Below are positions 7,101 to 14,035 of a stretch of 29,548 nt of DNA, piece after piece; within the stretch, counting starts at the first letter, position 1; each line of letters starts with the position of its first letter. Below the pieces are notes generated by a model. It had not been told where the DNA came from, searched no databases, and saw only the letters and a list, made by a program, of their open reading frames with translations. Position numbers and translations under genes: made by a program. The stretch comes from Bacillota bacterium (lineage in GTDB: Bacteria > Bacillota > Bacilli > ZCTH02-B2): contig PKQY01000024.1 of NCBI GenBank assembly GCA_017577895.1, forward strand, positions 1 to 29,548. Direction: 5' to 3'.

Positions 7101-7856
7101 ATGGCGTTTACGATTTCGTTGGCCGGGAAAGTGGCGGTGGTGACCGGCGGCAGCACGGGCATCGGCCGGGCAACGGTTATCGCGTTGGCCGAGGCAGGGG
7201 CCGATGTGGCGTTTACGTATCACGCCTCGCCGGAAGCGGCGGAAGAGACGTTGGCGCTGGCCCGGCGCCACGGAACGAAGGTCCAGATGTTCCGCTGCGA
7301 CGTGACGCAAAGCGAGCAAGTGGCAGCGCTGAAAAACGATGTGCTGGAACAGTTTCAGCGGGTGGACATTTTGGTCAACAACGCCGGCGCGGCCATTCGT
7401 CGGGCCCCGTTCCTGGAGGGGGACGAAGCCCTCTGGGAAGCGACGTTCCAATTGAACGTCATGGGTGTCGTCCGTTGTTCGCAGGCCTTTGTTCCCTCCA
7501 TGCTGGAGCGGCAGTACGGCCGTATCATCAACATCTCTTCCGTGGCGCCGGTGACGGGCGGGAAACATTCTGTCCATTACGCGGCCATGAAAGGCGCGGT
7601 GAATGCCTTGACCATCGGCATGGCGAAAGAATTGTCCCCGCAAGGCATTACCGTCAACGCCATCGCGCCGGGGCTGATTGACACGCCGTTTCAAGTGAAG
7701 ACGCCGGGACACGATTTCGCCCAAGTCAGCCGCACCAATCCGGTGCGCCGCATCGGCAAGCCGGAAGACATCGCGCCGATGGTCGTCTTTCTAGCCTCTG
7801 AGCACGCGTCCTTCATCACCGGAGAAATTTACGCCATTGACGGCGGAAATCCGTGA
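7101..7856 (+). CDS. SDR-family NAD(P)-dependent oxidoreductase (FabG / glucose-dehydrogenase-like)
   Basis: This is a 251-residue classical short-chain dehydrogenase. It has the cofactor loop TGGSTGIG at 15-22 and NNAG at 93-96. The catalytic serine is in NISS (144-147), and Tyr160 and Lys164 form the YxxxK pair (YAAMK). The start at 7101 follows GGGAGGAGG at 7084-7092. Typical substrates are 3-oxoacyl thioesters, sugars or secondary alcohols; none can be chosen here. It is not part of the conserved obg-pheB order, so it looks inserted, and it may be co-transcribed with obg (19 bp gap). The stop codon lies in a 17-bp tandem duplication, and a strong terminator follows. Confidence 0.92.
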   Translation: MAFTISLAGKVAVVTGGSTGIGRATVIALAEAGADVAFTYHASPEAAEETLALARRHGTKVQMFRCDVTQSEQVAALKNDVLEQFQRVDILVNNAGAAIRRAPFLEGDEALWEATFQLNVMGVVRCSQAFVPSMLERQYGRIINISSVAPVTGGKHSVHYAAMKGAVNALTIGMAKELSPQGITVNAIAPGLIDTPFQVKTPGHDFAQVSRTNPVRRIGKPEDIAPMVVFLASEHASFITGEIYAIDGGNP

Positions 7857-7875
7857 AAGGCGGAAATCCGTGAAA
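7842..7875 (+). repeat. 17-bp perfect tandem duplication spanning the SDR stop codon
   Basis: The unit GGCGGAAATCCGTGAAA occurs at 7842-7858 and again at 7859-7875. The first copy holds the last codons and TGA stop of the SDR gene, and the second is non-coding. This looks like a recent slippage duplication. Confidence 0.9.
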
Positions 7876-7925
7876 GGCAAATGGATAGCACCGTTCGACA
7901 CAAAAAACAAGGTTCGAAACGGAAA

Positions 7926-7959
7926 ACAAACGGCAGGGCATGGTTCCCTGCCGTTTTTA
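7926..7959 (+). terminator. Strong, probably bidirectional terminator between the SDR gene and the DUF1646 gene
   Basis: AAACGGCAGGG (7928-7938) pairs perfectly with CCCTGCCGTTT (7946-7956) over a 7-nt loop. TTTTT follows on the plus strand, and AAAACAAA upstream gives a T-rich tail on the minus strand. It lies between convergent genes. Confidence 0.9.
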
Positions 7960-8035
7960 TCGCTTTGATGGTGTGTCGCGTGCGTTCTTTTTCTGTTTGC
8001 GGCATCAAGGACGGGTTGGCCCGGCCCGCTTTTCT

Positions 8036-9106
8036 TTACAGCGTGACAACGATGACGGCAAAGTAGATGAACATGGCCACCAGCCCCATGGGCACGCCGA
8101 TTCTGGCCCATTCTTTGCTGGTGATGCCCAGTTTGTTGGCCGAGATGATGTTGGGGATGTTCCCCGGAATGAGCATCCCGCCGCTGATGATGAGTCCCAT
8201 CAAGAGGGCGATGATGGTCTCATCGCTCATGGCCGGGCTGACTTCGGCAGCGGCCAACGTGGCGTTGTCCAAAATGGCCGAAATGATGTTAATCCAGTAC
8301 AAGGCGTACGGATGCAAATGGATCAAATACGTATCGATCAGCGGACGAAAGCCGGTGCCGAGAAAGACGAGTCCGGCGACGAACAAGTACACTTTTACGG
8401 CCCGAATGACGATGTCTTTCAGCGATTCATCTTGCCCTTTTGCCGCAGCCGGTTCCCGTGTTGTTGCCGCTTCTGCCGTCGCCAGGGATTCTTGCATGAC
8501 GAGGGTTCGGCGGTCACTGCTTTTAATCATGAAGGCTGCCAACAGGCCGAAGGCGACGACGCCGGGGACGATGTATACGCTGACGGTGCGCAGCAAGTAC
8601 CAGAAATCTTCATTCAGCTTGCTGACGACGATGGTCGACAGCGGTTCGCCCAAGGGGGTCAATGCCGCCCCCAGGCCGATGGCGAAGCAGGCGATGACCA
8701 CCAGCAAAATTTCCGATTTCCGGTCCAGCTTCATGGCGCTGACGATGGCCACCAAGACGAGGGATGCGATGATGGCGGTAATGACGCTGGAAATGAGTCC
8801 GAGGGCAATGACCAACACTGCGGCCATGATGTTGATGGGAATGCGCCGGCTGATGGCGGCGATGCCTTTTTCCAACGGCTGTTGGAACCATTTGAACAGC
8901 AATCCGGCCACCAAGACGGCCAGGGTAATCATGATCGGGTCTTGGGCGGCGTGTACGATCAATTCGACGCTCATGACGCCGCTGACGAGGGTGGCCAAAA
9001 CGCCCATGACAAACAAAAACACTTCCAAGTTGTGTTCCACCGGCTTGACGAGAAACGGCAAAAACAACACGAGCAACAAAATGACGACCAATCCGGCAAT
9101 GACCAT
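8036..9106 (-). CDS. DUF1646 family membrane transporter (putative cation transporter)
   Basis: This is a 356-residue polytopic inner-membrane protein with about 10 hydrophobic segments. Its two halves carry ion-transporter-superfamily style re-entrant signatures: GAALTPLGEP at 146-155 in the first, and DNATLAAAEVSP (280-291) and GGMLIPGNIPNI (309-320) in the second. A charged, Ala-rich cytoplasmic loop (about 195-232) separates the halves. I recognise this pattern as DUF1646, a family related to NhaD/ArsB-type transporters and linked to sodium handling. The start follows GAAGGAGGAAA, 4 bp upstream of the ATG. It is transcribed against its neighbours and has its own promoter and structured leader. 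NhaD-type antiporters are the main alternative assignment. Confidence 0.8.
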   Translation of the reverse strand: MVIAGLVVILLLVLFLPFLVKPVEHNLEVFLFVMGVLATLVSGVMSVELIVHAAQDPIMITLAVLVAGLLFKWFQQPLEKGIAAISRRIPINIMAAVLVIALGLISSVITAIIASLVLVAIVSAMKLDRKSEILLVVIACFAIGLGAALTPLGEPLSTIVVSKLNEDFWYLLRTVSVYIVPGVVAFGLLAAFMIKSSDRRTLVMQESLATAEAATTREPAAAKGQDESLKDIVIRAVKVYLFVAGLVFLGTGFRPLIDTYLIHLHPYALYWINIISAILDNATLAAAEVSPAMSDETIIALLMGLIISGGMLIPGNIPNIISANKLGITSKEWARIGVPMGLVAMFIYFAVIVVTL

Positions 9107-9189
9107 ACGTTTCCTCCTTCGTGACTACGGTTCCGATGAGAACGTTTTCTTCGCATCGGAATGAAAATCGCTTGCCCATCGGCAAACCA
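9107..9189 (-). ncRNA. Structured 5' leader of the DUF1646 gene, candidate Na+-I (DUF1646-type) riboswitch
   Basis: This leader is about 83 nt and is read on the minus strand. A small hairpin TTGCC-GATG-GGCAA (9185 to 9172) lies near its 5' end. A larger one, TTCCGATG (9161-9154) with CATCGGAA (9138-9131), lies just before the Shine-Dalgarno. The 3' arm CATCGGAACC can pair instead with the extreme 5' end, GGTTtgCCGATG (9188-9177), so two exclusive folds exist. A sodium-sensing riboswitch class is known upstream of DUF1646 genes. I cannot confirm the consensus from memory, so the class is inference. Confidence 0.45.
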
Positions 9190-9195
9190 GTTTAA

Positions 9196-9225
9196 AATAT
9201 ATCGAAAATGAAAAGGGTTTGTCCA
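9196..9225 (-). promoter_or_regulatory. Promoter of the DUF1646 gene
   Basis: On the minus strand, TGGACA (9225-9220) and TATATT (9201-9196) are 18 bp apart. This places the transcription start near 9189, exactly at the start of the structured leader. Confidence 0.55.
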
Positions 9226-9254
9226 GCAACGGATGAAAAAAAGACCATGTCTTA

Positions 9255-9283
9255 TTGTTAGAATTCCAGAGTTGTGGTATAAT
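9255..9283 (+). promoter_or_regulatory. Sigma-A promoter of the pheB-hom-thrC-thrB-pheA operon
   Basis: TTGTTA (9255-9260) and TATAAT (9278-9283) have 17-bp spacing, and TGG precedes the -10 box (extended -10). It is the only clear promoter for the five-gene operon and is divergent to the DUF1646 promoter 30 bp away. No T-box or attenuator is visible in the roughly 35-nt leader. Confidence 0.85.
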
Positions 9284-9325
9284 GTCCGCGTCACGAAAAC
9301 AATTGTTTACCGCTGGGGGACGGAA

Positions 9326-9763
9326 ATGGATCAGGAGCAATTCGTGTTGGTCAAATGGTCGTCGTTGCCGGAAGTGATGCAAAAGACGCTCCTGGCCAAA
9401 CAGTTGTTGGAGACGGAAGAAGCGAAAACCGTGCACGAGGCGGTGCAGAAGGTCGGATTGAGCCGGAGCGCGTTTTACAAATACAAGGACAGTTTGTTTC
9501 CGGTGAATACGCCCCGGGAAGAGATTTTCACCTTGTCCATGCATCTCACTCACCGTTCCGGGGTGCTGTCCAGTGTTTTGTCTGCCATGGCGGCCTTTGG
9601 CGGAAACATCCTGACCATCCACCAGACCATTCCCCTGCAGGGCATTGCTCATGTGGTCATCTCATTGGAAATGACCCAGCCAGAACATACCATCACCGAT
9701 TTGCTGGCGGAATTGCGGAAATTGGCCGGTGTCCACAACGTGCAATTGATCGGGCGCGGGTAA
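9326..9763 (+). CDS. pheB: ACT domain-containing protein PheB
   Basis: This 145-residue protein is homologous to B. subtilis PheB (UPF0735). An N-terminal helical segment reads AVQKVGLSRSAFYKYKDSLFP (about 36-56), and a C-terminal ACT ligand-binding domain (about 66-145) includes LTHRSGVLSSVL and IHQTIPLQG. ACT domains bind amino acids. The helix-turn-helix-like start has been read as a possible regulator, but no biochemical role is established. ATG 9326 gives the family N-terminus; only a weak GGGGGA ribosome site precedes it. It opens the amino-acid operon, 37 bp before hom. Its old name reflects linkage to pheA, which here lies four genes away. Confidence 0.92.
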   Translation: MDQEQFVLVKWSSLPEVMQKTLLAKQLLETEEAKTVHEAVQKVGLSRSAFYKYKDSLFPVNTPREEIFTLSMHLTHRSGVLSSVLSAMAAFGGNILTIHQTIPLQGIAHVVISLEMTQPEHTITDLLAELRKLAGVHNVQLIGRG

Positions 9764-9800
9764 TGGGGAGCCAAAACGTGCACACGGAGGGGGATTCAGA

Positions 9801-11096
9801 GTGGAAAAAAAACGGGTGAAAGTCGGATTGATGGGATTGGGGACCGTCGGTTCCGGCGTGGTGCGGCTCATTGAAAACCATCAGGAAGACTTGGTGAAAC
9901 AGACCGGCTTGGCGGTCGAGATCGCCAAAGTGCTGGTGCGGGACGTGCACAAGCCGCGGTCGGTGAACGTGTCGCCGGAGTTGTTGACCGACCGGCCGGA
10001 AGATTTGTTGGACGACCCGGAACTGGACGTCATCATCGAAGTCATGGGCGGCATCGACCCGGCCCGGGAATATGTGTTGCGGGCCATCCGCAACGGCAAA
10101 CACGTCATCACGGCCAACAAGGACTTGCTGTCCGTCTACGGGGCCCAATTGACCGCCGAGGCCGTCCAAAACGGGTGCGATTTGTATTACGAAGCCAGCG
10201 TCGGGGGCGGGATCCCGATTTTGCGGGCGTTGAACGAGAGTTTCACGGCCGATCGCATTACAAAAATTTTCGGCATCGTCAACGGGACGACCAACTACAT
10301 CTTGACCAAGATGAGCCAGCAGGGCATGCCGTATGAGGAGGCTCTGAAGCAGGCGCAGGCGCTGGGCTTTGCCGAAGCCGACCCGACGGCCGATGTGGAA
10401 GGGTTGGACGCGGCCCGGAAAATGGCCATTCTCGGCACCCTCGGCTTCCACATGAACCTCGTGTTCGACGACGTCCGGGTGCGGGGAATTACCGGCGTCA
10501 CGCCAGAAGATATTGACTACGCCCGGCAGTTGGGCTATACCATCAAGTTGTTGGGGATTGCCCAGTTGGACGACGGTTTGGTGGAATTGAGCGTGGAACC
10601 GACCATGATCCCGTCCAACCACCCGCTGGCGGCGGTGAACGACGAATACAACGCCATCTACGTATACGGCCGGGCCGTGGGCGAGACGATGTTTTACGGC
10701 CCCGGTGCCGGCGAGCTGCCCACCGCTTCGGCGGTGGTGGCCGATCTCGTGGCGGTCGTGAAAAACTTGCGGCTCGGCATCAACGGCCGTTCCACCGTGG
10801 CTCCGTATCGTCCGAAACAGTTGAAAAGCGATGAGCAAATTGAGTTGAAACAGTTTTTGCGGGTCATCGCCGAAGACAAAGCCGGTGTGCTGGCCCGGAT
10901 GACGCAATTGTTGGCCCGCTACGAGGTCAGCTTGGAACGCGTTTTGCAACGGCCTTATGATAAGGGAATTTCCGAAATCGTCATCGTCACCCACACGGCC
11001 CCGAAAAAAGCGCTGGATGCCGTCGTCCGGGAGCTCGAAAACTTGGATGTCATCCGGGAAATCCGCAGCCGCTACCGGGTTGAAGGAGGAAATTAA
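9801..11096 (+). CDS. hom: Homoserine dehydrogenase
   Basis: This 431-residue NAD(P)H enzyme converts aspartate semialdehyde to homoserine, the branch point to threonine and methionine. The Rossmann loop GLGTVG is at 12-17, and the catalytic-domain signature NGTTNYIL starts at Asn161. A C-terminal ACT domain (about 355-427) probably gives threonine feedback inhibition. The GTG start at 9801 sits 7 bp after GGAGGGGG. The length is standard for the ACT-containing form. It is followed by thrC with only 1 bp between stop and start, so translation is likely coupled. Confidence 0.97.
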   Translation: MEKKRVKVGLMGLGTVGSGVVRLIENHQEDLVKQTGLAVEIAKVLVRDVHKPRSVNVSPELLTDRPEDLLDDPELDVIIEVMGGIDPAREYVLRAIRNGKHVITANKDLLSVYGAQLTAEAVQNGCDLYYEASVGGGIPILRALNESFTADRITKIFGIVNGTTNYILTKMSQQGMPYEEALKQAQALGFAEADPTADVEGLDAARKMAILGTLGFHMNLVFDDVRVRGITGVTPEDIDYARQLGYTIKLLGIAQLDDGLVELSVEPTMIPSNHPLAAVNDEYNAIYVYGRAVGETMFYGPGAGELPTASAVVADLVAVVKNLRLGINGRSTVAPYRPKQLKSDEQIELKQFLRVIAEDKAGVLARMTQLLARYEVSLERVLQRPYDKGISEIVIVTHTAPKKALDAVVRELENLDVIREIRSRYRVEGGN

Positions 11097-11097
11097 G

Positions 11098-12165
11098 TTG
11101 GCGCAATGGCGAGGAATTATCGAGACGTTTGCGGAATTTTTGCCGGTTACCGACCGGACGCCCCGGCTCACGTTGTTTGAAGGCAATACGCCGCTGTATC
11201 CGGCCAAGCGTCTGTCCCAGGAGTTGGGCGTCGAACTGTATTTGAAGTTTGAAGGGTTGAACCCCACCGGTTCGTTCAAAGACCGGGGGATGGTGATGGC
11301 GGTGGCCAAAGCGGTGGAAGAAGGCAGCACCAGCATTATCTGCGCCTCCACCGGGAATACCTCGGCCTCGGCCGCCGCATATGCCGCTGTGGCCGGACTG
11401 CGGTCCATCGTCGTCATACCCAACGGCAAAATCGCCATGGGCAAACTGGCCCAGGCGGTCATGTACGGCGCGGAAATCGTCGCCATCGACGGCAATTTCG
11501 ACGAAGCGCTGCGGATTGTGCGGGAGATCGCGGATCACGCGCCCATCACCTTGGTCAACTCGATCAACCCGTACCGCATTGAGGGACAACAGACGGCCGC
11601 CTTTGAAATTTGCGAACAGCTGGGCGATGCGCCGGACATTTTGGCCATCCCGGTCGGCAACGCAGGGAACATCACGGCGTACTGGAAAGGATTCAAAACG
11701 TATTTTGACGCCGGTAAAGCGCGGCAAAAGCCGAAAATGTGGGGATTTGAAGCGGAAGGGGCAGCGGCCATCGTCAAAGGTTACCCCATCGAACATCCGG
11801 AAACCATCGCCACCGCCATCCGCATCGGCAATCCGGCCAGCTGGGACAAAGCGGTGGCGGCGGCGCAAGAGTCGGGGGGACGCATTGATTCCGTCACCGA
11901 TGAGGAAATTTTGGCCGCATATAAGAAGCTCGCCGCCACCGAGGGCGTCTTTGCCGAGCCGGCTTCGGCCGCCTCGTTGGCCGGCGTGATCAAACGCCAT
12001 CGGGAAGGGACGTTGCCGAAAGGCGCCCGCATCGTCTGCGTGTTGACGGGAAACGGGTTGAAAGACCCGTCGACGGCTTTGGATGTGGTAGGCCAACCGG
12101 TGCGCGTCGTGCCGGCCGATTATGAAGCGGTACTCGGTGTGATTCAAGGTGTGAAAACGTCATGA
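11098..12165 (+). CDS. thrC: Threonine synthase
   Basis: This 355-residue PLP enzyme converts O-phosphohomoserine to threonine. The PLP-binding lysine is Lys61 in NPTGSFKDRGM, and the phosphate-binding loop GNAGN is visible in the middle of the protein. Length and N-terminus (WRGIIETFAEFLPV) match the short Bacillus-type ThrC. The start is TTG 11098, placed 8 bp after GAAGGAGG (11082-11089), which lies inside the end of hom; no in-frame ATG fits. The stop codon overlaps the thrB start (ATGA). Confidence 0.97.
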   Translation: MAQWRGIIETFAEFLPVTDRTPRLTLFEGNTPLYPAKRLSQELGVELYLKFEGLNPTGSFKDRGMVMAVAKAVEEGSTSIICASTGNTSASAAAYAAVAGLRSIVVIPNGKIAMGKLAQAVMYGAEIVAIDGNFDEALRIVREIADHAPITLVNSINPYRIEGQQTAAFEICEQLGDAPDILAIPVGNAGNITAYWKGFKTYFDAGKARQKPKMWGFEAEGAAAIVKGYPIEHPETIATAIRIGNPASWDKAVAAAQESGGRIDSVTDEEILAAYKKLAATEGVFAEPASAASLAGVIKRHREGTLPKGARIVCVLTGNGLKDPSTALDVVGQPVRVVPADYEAVLGVIQGVKTS

Positions 12166-13109
12166 GTTCCTCCGAGATGTGGATCACGAGCCGCGCCCCG
12201 GCCAGCACGGCCAATTTAGGGCCGGGGTTTGATTCGTTGGGCATGGCGTTGCCGTTGTTTACCACCATCCACATGCGGCGCAGTCCGCAGACGAGCGTGT
12301 CATTGAAAGGACCGGAATTGTCCGGTTTGCCGGCCAATGCCGACAATTTGGTGATCAAGATCTTGCAAGAATTGTTTTCGTTGCGCCAATTGCCCGCACC
12401 GTCGGTCGAAGTGGTGGTGGAGAGCGACATTCCGTTGACCCGCGGTTTGGGCAGCAGCGCGGCGGCCATCGTCGCCGCGCTCCTGGCGGGCAACGAACTG
12501 TTGCGGGAAAGCGGGGCGGCGTTTTCCCGGGATGAGCTGTTTCAAATTGCCACCCGCATCGAAGGCCATCCCGACAATGTGGCGGCGTCGTTGTACGGCG
12601 GCTTTGTCGTTACGGTCTTGGACGGCCAGCAGGCCTATTGCCAAAAGTTGCTGCCGCCGCCGTCGCTGTACGTGACCGTGGCCGTGCCGGTCTTTCCATT
12701 GCCGACGGAGAAGGCCCGGCACGTGTTGCCGAACACGTACAGCCGGCAAGATGCGGTGTTCAACCTCAGCCGGGCCGCCTTATTGGTGGCGGCTTTGGCC
12801 ACCGGTTCGTTGGAGATGATTCGCCACGCCATGCAAGACCGGCTGCATCAGCCGTATCGCATTCCGCTGATCCCCGGTATGGAAGCCATTTTGGCCCACG
12901 GCCACGAGTACGGTGCCCTCGGCTGCGCCTTGAGCGGCGCGGGACCGTCGGTGCTCGCTTTGAGCGACGGCGAGAAACCGGAGTTGGGTGAATTTATGCG
13001 GCAAGCCTTTTTGCAACGGGGCATCGAGGCCCACATTTACACATTCCGGCCGTGGCCCGACGGGGCGGAAGTGAAGCGGGTGGAAATGATGGAAGGGAGT
13101 ATCCGATGA
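12162..13109 (+). CDS. thrB: Homoserine kinase
   Basis: This 315-residue GHMP-family kinase phosphorylates homoserine for ThrC. The ATP loop reads PLTRGLGSSAAA, with RGLGSSAA at 94-101. The substrate motif RAPASTANLGPGFDSLG lies near residues 11-27, and the C-terminal GHMP motif LSGAGPSVLAL near 260. ATG 12162 overlaps the thrC stop as ATGA, indicating coupled translation. It overlaps pheA in the same way at its end. Confidence 0.97.
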   Translation: MSSSEMWITSRAPASTANLGPGFDSLGMALPLFTTIHMRRSPQTSVSLKGPELSGLPANADNLVIKILQELFSLRQLPAPSVEVVVESDIPLTRGLGSSAAAIVAALLAGNELLRESGAAFSRDELFQIATRIEGHPDNVAASLYGGFVVTVLDGQQAYCQKLLPPPSLYVTVAVPVFPLPTEKARHVLPNTYSRQDAVFNLSRAALLVAALATGSLEMIRHAMQDRLHQPYRIPLIPGMEAILAHGHEYGALGCALSGAGPSVLALSDGEKPELGEFMRQAFLQRGIEAHIYTFRPWPDGAEVKRVEMMEGSIR

Positions 13110-13966
13110 GCGGGCGTCGTTTTGCGTTTTTAGGGCCGCAAGGGTCGTTTTCGGAAGAAGCGGCGCGCTTTTTCTTTGCGCCGCAACAGCTCGTGCCGTA
13201 CCGGAGCATCCTCGACTGTCTGGAAGCGGTGTGGGAGCAAGAGGTGGACGGTGCGGTGGTGCCCATCGAAAATTCCATTGAAGGGTCCGTCAACATGACC
13301 ATGGACTGGCTGGTGGAACATCCGAAGCTGTGCATCACCGCCGAGTTGACGATGCCCATCCAGCAACAGGTGATGGGCACGCGCCGCTGGGCGCCGTCGG
13401 AGGTGAAAAAAATTTTTTCCCACCCGCAAGCGGTGGCGCAATGCCGGGATTTTCTCCGGGCCCATTTTCCGGTGGCGGAACTCGTTTACACCAACAGCAC
13501 GTCCGAAGCGGCCCAGCACGTGAGTGAACACCCGGAGGAGCCGTGGCTGGCCATCGGCACCCGGCTGGCGGCAGAATTGTACGGGTTGATGGTGTTGCGC
13601 GAGGCGGCGCAAGATTATCCCGACAATCGGACCAGTTTTGTCGTCGTGGCCCGCGATGCCGGATGGATCAAAGAAAGCGATGTTCAAGCATCCGAAAAGC
13701 GGCCGGAAAAGACGAGCCTCGTCGTCTTTTTGCCGGAAGACTACCCCGGCGCGTTGTATCAAGTGTTGGCGGCCTTTGCCTGGCGGAAACTGAACTTGAC
13801 CCGGCTCATCTCCCGGCCGACGAAAAAAAAGCTCGGGACATACCACTTTTTCATCGACGTCGAGCAACCGGCCGACGATGTGTTGTTGCATGGCGTCATT
13901 TCCGAAATTCAGGCCCTCGGATGCGGCATCCTCGTGCTGGGGAGTTATCCGTGCTTTAAAAAATAG
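13106..13966 (+). CDS. pheA: Prephenate dehydratase with ACT domain
   Basis: This 286-residue monofunctional enzyme converts prephenate to phenylpyruvate for phenylalanine synthesis. It begins RRFAFLGPQGSFSEEAA and carries VPIENSIEGSV (52-62) and a C-terminal ACT domain (about 203-280). Two canonical motifs are changed. The catalytic TRF triplet reads Thr176-Ser177-Phe178 (NRTSFVV), and the phenylalanine-binding ESRP reads Ile235-Ser-Arg-Pro238. The rest is intact and the length normal, so the protein is probably active but may be regulated differently. ATG 13106 overlaps the thrB stop as ATGA after GGAAGGGAG. Confidence 0.95.
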   Translation: MSGRRFAFLGPQGSFSEEAARFFFAPQQLVPYRSILDCLEAVWEQEVDGAVVPIENSIEGSVNMTMDWLVEHPKLCITAELTMPIQQQVMGTRRWAPSEVKKIFSHPQAVAQCRDFLRAHFPVAELVYTNSTSEAAQHVSEHPEEPWLAIGTRLAAELYGLMVLREAAQDYPDNRTSFVVVARDAGWIKESDVQASEKRPEKTSLVVFLPEDYPGALYQVLAAFAWRKLNLTRLISRPTKKKLGTYHFFIDVEQPADDVLLHGVISEIQALGCGILVLGSYPCFKK

Positions 13967-13976
13967 CCCAAATTTG

Positions 13977-14025
13977 TGAGCAATTCACCCAGGGACACAT
14001 ACACTATGAGTGAATTTCGCTCATA
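13977..14025 (+). promoter_or_regulatory. Candidate sporulation promoter (-10 CATACACT) flanked by dyad symmetries before the LysM gene
   Basis: CATACACT at 13998-14005 matches the sigma-E/sigma-K -10 consensus (CATACAnT), though no good -35 is seen. It overlaps by one base an almost perfect inverted repeat at 14005-14025 (TATGAGTGAA / TTCGCTCATA, one wobble). A related element, GTGAGCAATTCAC, lies upstream near 13976-13988. There is no T tract, so these are more like operators than a terminator. Confidence 0.4.
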
Positions 14026-14035
14026 GGGGGATGCC

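Noticed and set aside
7940..9124. 394-codon plus-strand frame opposite the DUF1646 gene
   Set aside because: It is almost only D, G, Q, H and N, starts before the terminator region and mirrors the minus-strand membrane protein. It is a shadow of that gene.
9284..9325. Possible T-box or peptide-leader attenuator for the amino-acid operon
   Set aside because: The leader between the promoter and the pheB start is only about 35 nt, too short for a T-box, and shows no terminator hairpin or run of Thr/Phe codons.
9693..11495. 600-codon antisense reading frame over hom and the start of thrC
   Set aside because: hom and thrC have clear motifs, starts and ribosome sites on the plus strand. The antisense frame has no ribosome site and no recognisable domain.
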